The notes under the pieces were generated by a model that saw only the letters and a program-made list of their open reading frames with translations, did no database searches and had not been told where the DNA came from. A stretch of DNA of 5,758 bases from Chloroflexota bacterium (GTDB lineage: Bacteria > Chloroflexota > Limnocylindria > Limnocylindrales > CSP1-4). The position numbers and the translations under genes were made by a program. Each line of letters starts with the position of its first letter. Position 1 is the first letter of the stretch. Below, piece after piece: positions 1 to 4,914 of the stretch. The DNA lies in contig JACVXW010000082.1 in assembly GCA_015661135.1 (NCBI GenBank), forward strand, positions 1 through 5,758, in the 5' to 3' direction.

Positions 1-713
1 TCGCCGGTGTCCGGGAGCACGGCCAGGCCGTGCGCGGCGAGGTCGCCGTGGTCATCGGTTGCCTCGGAGACGATCTTGTCGGCCTCGGCCCGCATCGCCT
101 CGGCGATCTCCCCGCCGGACGCCCCACCCTTCTCGGCGGCAGCGGCCGCGGCCATGACCCGCCGCACGGCCCATCCGAGGTTCACCGCCGTGGGCCGGGC
201 CTCGGCCAGATTCATGGACGCGCCCCGGATGATCTGCTCGCGCGACTTCGGCGGCGCATTCCTTGCCAGACGGCCGCTGAGGGCCAGGCTCAGGGCCGCC
301 ACCTGGCCGATCGCCGGCGCGCCGCGCACTGCCATGGTCCGGATGACCCGCGCGCCGTCATACGCGTTCCGGACGGGGATCTCGATGAGTTCCTCGGGCA
401 GGGCCCGCTGGTCGATGACGAGGAGGACGTCGTCCGCGTCAAAGCGAAACGGCGTCCGGAACCCGGTCGGCGGCTCCGGGACGGCCGATGTCGCGGCCGA
501 TGGCGCGGCCGATGGCGCGGGCGCCTTCGCCGATGGCGCGGCTGCCCGACCTGTCGCGGGCGGATCGCCCGCGAGCAGTGCCTGCGCTTCCGCGGCTGAT
601 CGATCGCGGACCTCGGCCACCGCGCCCACGACCTGGGCCGCGCTCGTCATGATGTCGCCGGCAAACTGGCGAAAGAATCGCCGACGGGACGGATCGGGGG
701 GTGAACCACTCAT
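1..713 (-). CDS. mtnA: S-methyl-5-thioribose-1-phosphate isomerase (MtnA / aIF-2B family), N-terminal part with an unusual extension
   Basis: The gene runs off the left edge; 237 codons from ATG 713 are visible. From about residue 85 it matches MtnA, which isomerises methylthioribose-1-phosphate to methylthioribulose-1-phosphate in methionine salvage. Visible family blocks are VIDQRALPEE (99-108), the substrate-loop motif VRGAPAIG (129-136), ARPTAVNLGWA in the middle and GDLAAHGLAVLPDTG just before the cut. The catalytic Cys and Asp region lies outside the window. Residues 1-84 are not part of the family: SRRRFFRQF (9-17) resembles a twin-arginine motif, and an Ala/Pro/Ser linker (about 57-79) is encoded by 12-base repeats. 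The gene starts 46 bases after apt with no clear Shine-Dalgarno, and no ATG, GTG or TTG lies in frame between the apt stop and this ATG, so the two are probably co-transcribed. The related ribose-1,5-bisphosphate isomerase or another aIF-2B-like enzyme is an alternative because the C-terminus is missing. Confidence 0.85.
   Translation of the reverse strand, partial: MSGSPPDPSRRRFFRQFAGDIMTSAAQVVGAVAEVRDRSAAEAQALLAGDPPATGRAAAPSAKAPAPSAAPSAATSAVPEPPTGFRTPFRFDADDVLLVIDQRALPEELIEIPVRNAYDGARVIRTMAVRGAPAIGQVAALSLALSGRLARNAPPKSREQIIRGASMNLAEARPTAVNLGWAVRRVMAAAAAAEKGGASGGEIAEAMRAEADKIVSEATDDHGDLAAHGLAVLPDTG
482..543 (-). repeat. 12-base in-frame tandem repeats coding an Ala/Pro/Ser linker
   Basis: Three consecutive 12-base units (482-493, 494-505, 506-517; consensus cggccgatggcg on the plus strand) differ at one base. 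A degenerate unit follows, then a further partial copy near 530-541. They lie inside the mtnA-like gene and encode repeated APSA-type residues on the minus strand, between the TAT-like N-terminus and the enzyme core. The period is a multiple of three, so copy-number change keeps the frame. Confidence 0.75.
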
Positions 714-759
714 CGCAGGCTGGCGGGCATGTCCGGTTCGACGCGGGCCGATCGACCGG

Positions 760-1281
760 TCAGTAGCGAATGACGCTCGAGACGCGACGGCCGTCCAGCC
801 GGTCGCGCCCGTGGAGGAAGTCCAGCTCCACGAGGAAGGCGAGGCCCACGATGTCGCCCTTCAGGCGCTCGACGAGCTCGACCGTGCCCTGGACCGTCCC
901 GCCCGTCGCGAGGAGGTCGTCCACCACGAGGACCTTCTGGCCTGGCTGGATCGCGTCGCGATGGATCTCGAGCGTATTGGATCCGTATTCCAGCGCATAT
1001 TCGATGGACAGGGTCTCGGCCGGGAGCTTGCCGAGCTTGCGGACGGGAACGAGGCCGGCGCCCAGTTGGAACGCCATCGGCGCACTGAAGATGAAGCCGC
1101 GCGACTCCATCCCGACCACCACGTCCACCTTCGTGTCGCGGTACGGCTCAAGCATGAGCTCGATCGCCTCGTGGTACGCCGCCGGGTCCTTGAGCAGCGT
1201 CGTGATGTCGTAGAACAGGATCCCCGGCTTCGGGAAGTCCGGGATCTCGCGGATCTTCGCGCGAAGCGTCTCGACGGACAT
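760..1281 (-). CDS. apt: adenine phosphoribosyltransferase
   Basis: This 173-aa cytoplasmic enzyme converts adenine plus PRPP to AMP and pyrophosphate (purine salvage). Its length is typical of the family. Family blocks are IPDFPKPGILFYDIT (13-27), GMESRGFIF (57-65) and the PRPP-binding loop VLVVDDLLATGGT (117-129) with its paired Asp residues. ATG 1281 is supported by a perfect AGGAGG (plus-strand cctcct at 1293-1298) 11 bases upstream, a slightly long spacing. The mtnA-like gene follows 46 bases downstream on the same strand. The pairing makes sense because methylthioadenosine phosphorylase releases adenine, the Apt substrate, together with methylthioribose-1-phosphate, the MtnA substrate. 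No phosphorylase gene is visible in the window. A possible minus-strand -10 (TAGACT, 1371-1366) lies upstream, without a convincing -35. Confidence 0.96.
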   Translation of the reverse strand: MSVETLRAKIREIPDFPKPGILFYDITTLLKDPAAYHEAIELMLEPYRDTKVDVVVGMESRGFIFSAPMAFQLGAGLVPVRKLGKLPAETLSIEYALEYGSNTLEIHRDAIQPGQKVLVVDDLLATGGTVQGTVELVERLKGDIVGLAFLVELDFLHGRDRLDGRRVSSVIRY

Positions 1282-1630
1282 GCGGGCGGGTTCCTCCTGG
1301 GCGGATCCTGTGCGAAGGTCGAAGCCGGCCCGTAGCGGCTGGCCGAACGCTCCGTGGACCGTGCGAGTCTACCGTACGAGACGGACCCGGCCGCTCCTGC
1401 TCCGCGCTGGTCGGCCGCTCCCGACGGCCCAAGCCACTATCCATTTTTTTGTCATCTGGTCCCCACGCGGGTACTAGTCGCAGGGTTTCTGTCATTTGCC
1501 CGCCTGAAGACCGAATGTCACAGACTCGGTGCCGGTTTGAGCGTGAGCGCGGATCTGGCGCAGAGCGAACCGTTGACCTGTACCCGCCTGGAGGGCATCT
1601 GACAAGATTGCCGCCGTCGCGGGGCGCGGA
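1282..1630. other. gene-free gap between the MFS gene and apt
   Basis: The stretch has no credible coding region: the short ORFs crossing it match no family and have no ribosome site. It holds the apt leader (AGGAGG at 1298-1293 and a possible TAGACT -10 at 1371-1366), a run of seven T at 1444-1450 and the inverted-repeat element at 1447-1607. I see no hairpin followed by a U-tract on the minus strand that would terminate the MFS transcript. A cccgcctg/caggcggg pair (1583-1590 and 1632-1639) straddles the end of the MFS gene with a 41-base spacer and is a weak candidate for a stem. Confidence 0.7.
1447..1607. mobile_element. candidate MITE or solo insertion-sequence remnant, about 161 bp
   Basis: Bases 1447-1477 and the reverse complement of 1577-1607 align without gaps over 31 bases with 22 identities, beginning TtTTGTCA and ending in a shared GCGGGTAC. 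A third copy of the end motif (TGTCAnnTGcCCnCC) lies just inside the left end at about 1490-1504. Together these look like terminal inverted repeats with a subterminal transposase-binding repeat, an arrangement known from IS21-like elements. No transposase or fragment of one lies inside, so the element would be non-autonomous or a deletion derivative. I see no clear target-site duplication. The family assignment is uncertain, and the structure could instead be regulatory. Confidence 0.45.
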
Positions 1631-3139
1631 TCAGGCGGGCGCGGGCACGGGCACCGACGTGCCGCGATGCCAGAGCCGCGGGGCCAGGGCGAAGCCGAGC
1701 AAGGCCACGGCAACCCCCAGTGCGATCGCCGCTCCGAGTCCCGGGCCCGGCCCCGCACCCGCCCGGACGGCGGCGGCAATGAACGCGCCGGCAATCCCCG
1801 TACCCAGCGCCGTCCCGAGCGCGTCGGACAGCGAAATCGCCGCAGTCGCCGCGCCGTGGCTTTCCGGTGGCGCGTCGCGCAGGACGATGATCGCGAACTG
1901 CGAGTAGGCCAGGCCCATCCCCAGACCGGCAATCGCGAACGACGGAACTGCTACCCACCCGGGGACGGCGGACACCAGGACGAGTGCCGTGCCGGCCATC
2001 CCGACGGCGACCACGGGAAAGCCGATTCGCACGAACCGCTCGGGTCCAATCCGGAGCGAGTGCCGGGACTGGTACCACGACCCGATGCTCCACGAGATCG
2101 TCGCGGCAGAAAGCGCGACCCCCGCCGCGAACGCGGACCAGCCGCGGACCTCCTGCAGAAGCAGCGTGATGTTGGCTTCGACGCAGAAGAACGCAAAGGT
2201 GAGGACGCCCCGCAGCAGGACGGCGGTCGGGTATCCGGGGGCCAGACGGAGCGTGCCGGGCGGGGTCAGGCGATGGAACGCGAAGCCCGTGATCGCGATG
2301 CCTGCGACGGAGGCGACGACAAGGGCGACCGGCTCCGTCAGCAGGAGCCCGGTCGTCAAGAGCCCGCCCCCGACAGCCGCGGCGATGGCGAGCGACAAAC
2401 GCCGTCCGCGGTCCCGGCGGGCGACAACCGGCTCGTCTCGGCCCGGGGCAGCGACCTTCGGGATCGTCCGCATGGCTCGGGTGGCCATGATGCCGGCAAT
2501 CGCGATGAGCGGGAGCAGCCCCAGGAACACCGCGCGCCAATGCCAGGTCTCGGCCACGAGTCCCGCGATCGCCGGTCCAACGAGGCCGGGCACGACCCAG
2601 GCACCGGAGAGGGTCGCGAACATCCGCGGCCGGAGGTGCTCCGGCAGGCTGCGTCCAATCGCCACGTACGCCACCGGCGGCACGGCGCCCCCGCCCACGC
2701 CCTGGATGAACCGCCCGACGACGACCATCGGCATGGAAGTCGCGAGCCCGCAAACCAGGAGCCCAATGGTGAACAGGACCAGGCCGATCACGAACGGGAA
2801 CAGCACACCCCGTTCGTCGATGAGCCCGCCGACGATCGTGATGCCGATCAGCGAACCGAGGAAGAACGCCGAGAACACCCAGCCGTACAGCTCGAGGCCA
2901 CCGAGGTCCCGAGCCACGATCGGCATCGCCGTCGTCACCGCCAGCGCCTCAGCAGCGACCAGCGTGATCGTGAACACCAGCCCCAGCGTCAGCGGCCGTC
3001 GGCCGGGCGACCAGAGCGATTCGGGCCTCCGCGACGGAGCGGGGCCGGGTTCAGGGCTCCGCGACGGCGCCGGGCCGGGTTCAGGGCTCCGCGACGGAAG
3101 CGAAGTGGAACCGGCCCCCGGTTCGTGATTCGAGTTCAC
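1631..3139 (-). CDS. MFS multidrug exporter, DHA2 (EmrB/QacA)-like, 14 membrane helices
   Basis: This 502-aa inner-membrane proton antiporter probably exports drugs or other small molecules. After a Pro/Ser-rich cytoplasmic head (1-47), the helix pattern is 6+2+6. Visible family features are TTAMPIVARDLGG at the end of helix 1, motif A-like GGLIDERG (104-111) between helices 2 and 3, GRFIQGVGGGAVPP in helix 4, and motif C-like VVPGLVGPAIAG (182-193) in helix 5, which marks antiporters. Residues 16-35 are two copies of SRSPEPGPAP from a 30-base DNA repeat. The start is GTG 3139, which overlaps the stop of the upstream membrane gene as GTGA, so translation is probably coupled; only a weak GGA lies ahead of it. 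The substrate cannot be told from sequence, and no regulator is adjacent. The call to the MFS superfamily is secure, the DHA2 subgroup less so. Confidence 0.9.
   Translation of the reverse strand: MNSNHEPGAGSTSLPSRSPEPGPAPSRSPEPGPAPSRRPESLWSPGRRPLTLGLVFTITLVAAEALAVTTAMPIVARDLGGLELYGWVFSAFFLGSLIGITIVGGLIDERGVLFPFVIGLVLFTIGLLVCGLATSMPMVVVGRFIQGVGGGAVPPVAYVAIGRSLPEHLRPRMFATLSGAWVVPGLVGPAIAGLVAETWHWRAVFLGLLPLIAIAGIMATRAMRTIPKVAAPGRDEPVVARRDRGRRLSLAIAAAVGGGLLTTGLLLTEPVALVVASVAGIAITGFAFHRLTPPGTLRLAPGYPTAVLLRGVLTFAFFCVEANITLLLQEVRGWSAFAAGVALSAATISWSIGSWYQSRHSLRIGPERFVRIGFPVVAVGMAGTALVLVSAVPGWVAVPSFAIAGLGMGLAYSQFAIIVLRDAPPESHGAATAAISLSDALGTALGTGIAGAFIAAAVRAGAGPGPGLGAAIALGVAVALLGFALAPRLWHRGTSVPVPAPA
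3028..3097 (-). repeat. 30-base tandem repeat in the MFS gene head
   Basis: Two full 30-base units (3028-3057 and 3058-3087) differ at only a few positions, and the first ten bases of a third follow (3088-3097). On the minus strand they encode SRSPEPGPAP twice. The repeat lies before the first membrane helix, in a segment predicted to be disordered and cytoplasmic, and its length keeps the reading frame. Confidence 0.85.
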
Positions 3140-3648
3140 CGATCCGAGTATGGCGCCCCGCCGGATCGTTCATGCCCCCGCACCCGGAAGAGGGCCATCA
3201 CGCCCACGATGGCCGCCGGAAGCACCAGCACGACCAACGTCTCCTCGGGCGACGAGTAGGCGACCGACACCGGATCGACTACATACGCTGGGCATGGGTT
3301 GCAGCCGCGCTCGACCGGATACGGCTCGAGCGCAATGATCCACCAGAAGACGGTCATGAGCAGCGGGAGCAGCACGAAGTATCGGCGGCCCAGTACGGCC
3401 GCCAGGGAGCCGGCGGCGGCCGCGATCGTCGACCCCCCGATGACGAGCACGACGCCGAGCGGCGTCCACGGCAGGCGTCCAAGCCAATAGCCGTCGACGA
3501 TGGACGATCCGGGGTTCGCGGCGGCCTCGCTGGCCGCGTTACCGAGGAGCACGACCAATCCAGCCCCGGCCGCCACCAGACCCACGGTCGTCGCGAATCT
3601 GGCGATCCGGGCAACCATCGACCGACCGAGCATCGGGGCCGCTGTCAC
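3136..3648 (-). CDS. unrecognised four-helix membrane protein with a CNPC loop
   Basis: I do not recognise the family. From GTG 3648 the protein has 170 residues and four hydrophobic segments: about 18-36, 62-86, 90-107 and 137-154. A loop between helices 3 and 4 carries ERGCNPCPAY, a CxxC pair (C116, C119) that could form a disulfide or bind a metal. The C-terminus is short and basic. The GTG start overlaps the stop of the 18-codon mini-ORF as GTGA, and its own stop overlaps the MFS start as GTGA, so it probably belongs to the exporter's transcription unit and may assist it. ATG 3633 or 3618 are possible later starts, but neither has a better ribosome site. The frame stays open far upstream only because it runs antisense-like through the cupin gene, and that part is not real coding. 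Confidence 0.75.
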   Translation of the reverse strand: MTAAPMLGRSMVARIARFATTVGLVAAGAGLVVLLGNAASEAAANPGSSIVDGYWLGRLPWTPLGVVLVIGGSTIAAAAGSLAAVLGRRYFVLLPLLMTVFWWIIALEPYPVERGCNPCPAYVVDPVSVAYSSPEETLVVLVLPAAIVGVMALFRVRGHERSGGAPYSDR

Positions 3649-3701
3649 GGCGTGCCGTCGCCTATCGCGTGAACGATCTCCTCGTTGGACGGCTGCGACA
3701 T
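3645..3701 (-). CDS. 18-codon mini-ORF, possible leader peptide of the membrane-protein/exporter unit
   Basis: ATG 3701 opens a very short frame, MSQPSNEEIVHAIGDGTP, then TGA. It has the best ribosome site of this transcription unit: CAGGAG (plus-strand ctcctg at 3708-3713) with six bases between GGAG and the ATG. The stop overlaps the GTG of the next gene (GTGA, 3648-3645), which itself lacks a clear Shine-Dalgarno, so ribosomes could enter here and be handed on. The peptide has no membrane segment. Alternatives are a frameshifted true N-terminus of the membrane protein, or the remnant of a longer lost gene. There is no run of a single amino acid as in classical attenuators. Confidence 0.5.
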   Translation of the reverse strand: MSQPSNEEIVHAIGDGTP

Positions 3702-3778
3702 CAATGGCTCCTGCGTGATCCCTGCGGGCGCCTACCGTAGCGCGGGCGCGGCGCCCCCGCCAGTCTCGCGAACCCGGT

Positions 3779-4144
3779 TCAGTCCTTGATCTCGAACCCG
3801 ATCGCAAGCAGGTCGTCCGGTCCGGTGTTCTCAAGGCTGTGGGCCGGCAGGAAGTCCGACCATGCCACGGTCGGCACGGCGAGCGGCGGGTCGATCGATG
3901 CCGAGTCGAGCAGGACCACACCGTTCTCGTCGCGTCGAATGAAGTGCGAGCCCGATACGAGGTACGTCGCCGTCGGGGCACCGTGGGTATGGACCGGCGT
4001 CGTCTCGCCGGCCCGGATTCGCGTCTCGATGACGCGCACGCGGTCGTTCTCGAACAGTACGCGGTGATTGCCGGGCGCCGCCGTCGGGCCGTCAAGCCCC
4101 GCCGGCCACGGCCACGGATCCGGCTTCGAGTTCACGCCGGACAT
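3779..4144 (-). CDS. small single-domain cupin protein
   Basis: This 121-aa cytoplasmic protein has one cupin beta-barrel. Motif 1 is visible as G46..PVHTHG....YLVSG (His52, His54, Gly65) and motif 2 as PAHSLEN (His102, Asn106). Three metal-binding His are therefore present, but the usual Glu of motif 1 is replaced in the TAT segment (58-60), so the metal site may be a three-His type or altered. A conserved Trp/Pro-rich start (DPWPWP) and the FENDRVRVIE strand precede the barrel. The substrate cannot be predicted. ATG 4144 was chosen; GTG 4162 is in frame but lies inside an inverted repeat, and neither has a Shine-Dalgarno. The gene is divergent from brnT across 85 bases and lies 77 bases ahead of the mini-ORF. 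An inverted repeat (gggcg/cgccc at about 3747-3759) in the 77-base gap lacks a U-tract. Confidence 0.85.
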   Translation of the reverse strand: MSGVNSKPDPWPWPAGLDGPTAAPGNHRVLFENDRVRVIETRIRAGETTPVHTHGAPTATYLVSGSHFIRRDENGVVLLDSASIDPPLAVPTVAWSDFLPAHSLENTGPDDLLAIGFEIKD

Positions 4145-4160
4145 AGTTGCACAGCCGTGC

Positions 4161-4191
4161 ACCGGCGAGTTGCCCGCGATTGATCGCCGGT
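4161..4191. promoter_or_regulatory. inverted repeat in the divergent cupin/brnT promoter region, candidate operator
   Basis: ACCGGCGA at 4161-4168 is a perfect 8-base inverted match to TCGCCGGT at 4184-4191, with a 15-base spacer. A second, smaller dyad abuts it: TGCAC at 4148-4152 and GTGCA at 4157-4161. Both lie between the two divergent starts, where an autoregulator of a toxin-antitoxin operon would usually bind. Operator function is inference only; in GC-rich DNA an 8-base dyad can arise by chance. Confidence 0.35.
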
Positions 4192-4229
4192 TGGCTGGTG
4201 GCTAAGCGTCCATTGCTACGTTTCGACCT

Positions 4230-4523
4230 GTGCTTTGGTTCGACTGGGACGACGCGAAAGAGGCACAGAACGTCAGACGGCACGGGGTTGACTTCTACGA
4301 GGCAACGGTCGCGTCCAATGACCGATTCGCTGTCGGGTGGTTCGATGTCGGCCATTCGGTGCGGGCATGGCGGCACCTCACGATCGGCTACGGCCTTCGG
4401 GAACGGCTTCTGGCCATGGTAACCTCCGACGGCTGGCCGAGGCCACGGATCATCTCCGCACGGCGCGCCACGAAGCGCGAACGACATGCGTATGAACAAC
4501 AGCGCCCTCCCGGCACCGGCTGA
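4230..4523 (+). CDS. brnT: BrnT-family type II toxin (RelE-fold ribonuclease)
   Basis: The 97-aa protein matches BrnT (DUF497). It has the N-terminal block WFDWDDAKEAQNVRRHGVDF (3-22) with W6, K10, N14 and HGV, the central RHLTIGYG strand, and the C-terminal RIISARRATKRERHAYE (73-89). BrnT toxins are small ribonucleases that block translation and are neutralised by an antitoxin, usually BrnA, encoded just downstream. Here the next gene overlaps the last 38 bases but does not resemble BrnA. The start is GTG 4230 with no Shine-Dalgarno; TACGTT at 4217-4222 fits a TANNNT -10 seven bases ahead of the GTG, so the mRNA may be leaderless. Residues after E89 are a variable tail, normal for the family. 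The first gene on the plus strand, it is divergent from the cupin. Confidence 0.88.
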   Translation: MLWFDWDDAKEAQNVRRHGVDFYEATVASNDRFAVGWFDVGHSVRAWRHLTIGYGLRERLLAMVTSDGWPRPRIISARRATKRERHAYEQQRPPGTG

Positions 4524-4854
4524 GGGGGCCTCCACGGGCTTCGAAGTCGGCCGGTACGCGCGCCTCTCCAGGGACGGGTTCGGGATCTGCATCGATGGCG
4601 CCGTCGGATACTCGCTGCGGCTGATCCCGTCGAACAAGACGCTCGGCCAATTCGGGACGACGCATGATGCGTGGCCGGCCGTAGTCGCGGCCCTGGAGGC
4701 CGGGCGCGCGTCGCGGACGCTCGTCCTCGACTGGCTCGGACCGGACGGAACGCGGCATCGTATGACGAGCGGCGCCAAACTCGAGTACCTCGCTCGGGCC
4801 GGACTCGGCTTGCCCGCCGAGCACCTGCGCTCGGCCAATCAACGCCGACGCTGA
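4486..4854 (+). CDS. unrecognised 122-aa protein in the antitoxin position of the brnT locus
   Basis: I do not recognise the family. ATG 4486 (ATG CGT ATG, so Met3 at 4492 is also possible) lies inside the end of brnT, giving a 38-base overlap like that expected for a co-translated toxin-antitoxin pair. Residues 1-18 are small and flexible. Residues 20-56 look like three beta strands with a hairpin (YARLSRDGFGICIDG, YSLRLIP), followed by QFGTTHDAWPAVVAALEAGR (55-74), a likely helix, then a strand-turn-strand with D87 G88 and a last helix SGAKLEYLARAGLG (95-108). It lacks the ribbon-helix-helix features of BrnA. Residues 31-106 align with part of the next gene. A role as BrnT antitoxin is inferred from position only. 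An independent small protein of another pathway remains possible. Confidence 0.75.
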   Translation: MRMNNSALPAPAEGASTGFEVGRYARLSRDGFGICIDGAVGYSLRLIPSNKTLGQFGTTHDAWPAVVAALEAGRASRTLVLDWLGPDGTRHRMTSGAKLEYLARAGLGLPAEHLRSANQRRR

Positions 4855-4914
4855 TTCACTGTCAAGCCCGCATGGCGCGCCACGAAGCGCGAACGAAATG
4901 CCTACGAAGACTGA
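4855..4914 (+). pseudogene. headless brnT tail (second copy of the toxin C-terminus)
   Basis: Reading from 4855 to the TGA at 4912-4914, the frame gives FTVKPAWRATKRERNAYED and a stop, which aligns with ARRATKRERHAYEQ at the end of the intact BrnT. DNA is identical over 23 bases (4462-4484 and 4874-4896, offset 412). Beyond that block, two of the differences are synonymous third-position changes (GCG/GCC, TAT/TAC), suggesting past selection on the protein. No upstream part of a toxin remains, because the stop of the preceding gene (4852-4854) abuts the fragment. The ATG of the next gene (4898) sits at exactly the same offset as ATG 4486 does in the intact toxin, so the tail may be retained because it carries the start region of its partner. 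Confidence 0.75.

Noticed and set aside
7..1335. Long plus-strand open frame (442 codons) across the mtnA and apt region
   Set aside because: It is antisense to two genes with clear family motifs, is rich in Arg/Ala and matches nothing; high GC removes stops from the complementary frame.
1444..1450. Run of seven T as a terminator
   Set aside because: No stable hairpin directly precedes it on the plus strand, and no plus-strand gene ends nearby; flanking genes read on the minus strand, where it is a run of A.
1667..3259. Plus-strand frames of 530 and 379 codons opposite the MFS gene
   Set aside because: They are Arg/Asp/Gly-rich, without a recognisable domain or ribosome site, whereas the minus strand gives 14 hydrophobic helices with MFS motifs.
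3741..3760. GC-rich inverted repeat after the cupin as an intrinsic terminator
   Set aside because: The stem is plausible, but no U-tract follows on the minus strand, and the downstream unit may share the transcript.
3649..4095. N-terminal 149 codons of the 319-codon minus frame that ends in the membrane protein
   Set aside because: This part is Arg/Ser/Thr-rich and overlaps the cupin gene out of frame; real coding begins at about 3648.
4486..4854. Calling this gene brnA
   Set aside because: Position fits, but no ribbon-helix-helix or other BrnA feature can be seen in the sequence.
4462..4896. Repeated 23-base block as a CRISPR or integron-type array
   Set aside because: There are only two copies, 412 bases apart and both inside coding frames, with the reading frame and stop preserved; a gene-tail duplication explains them better.
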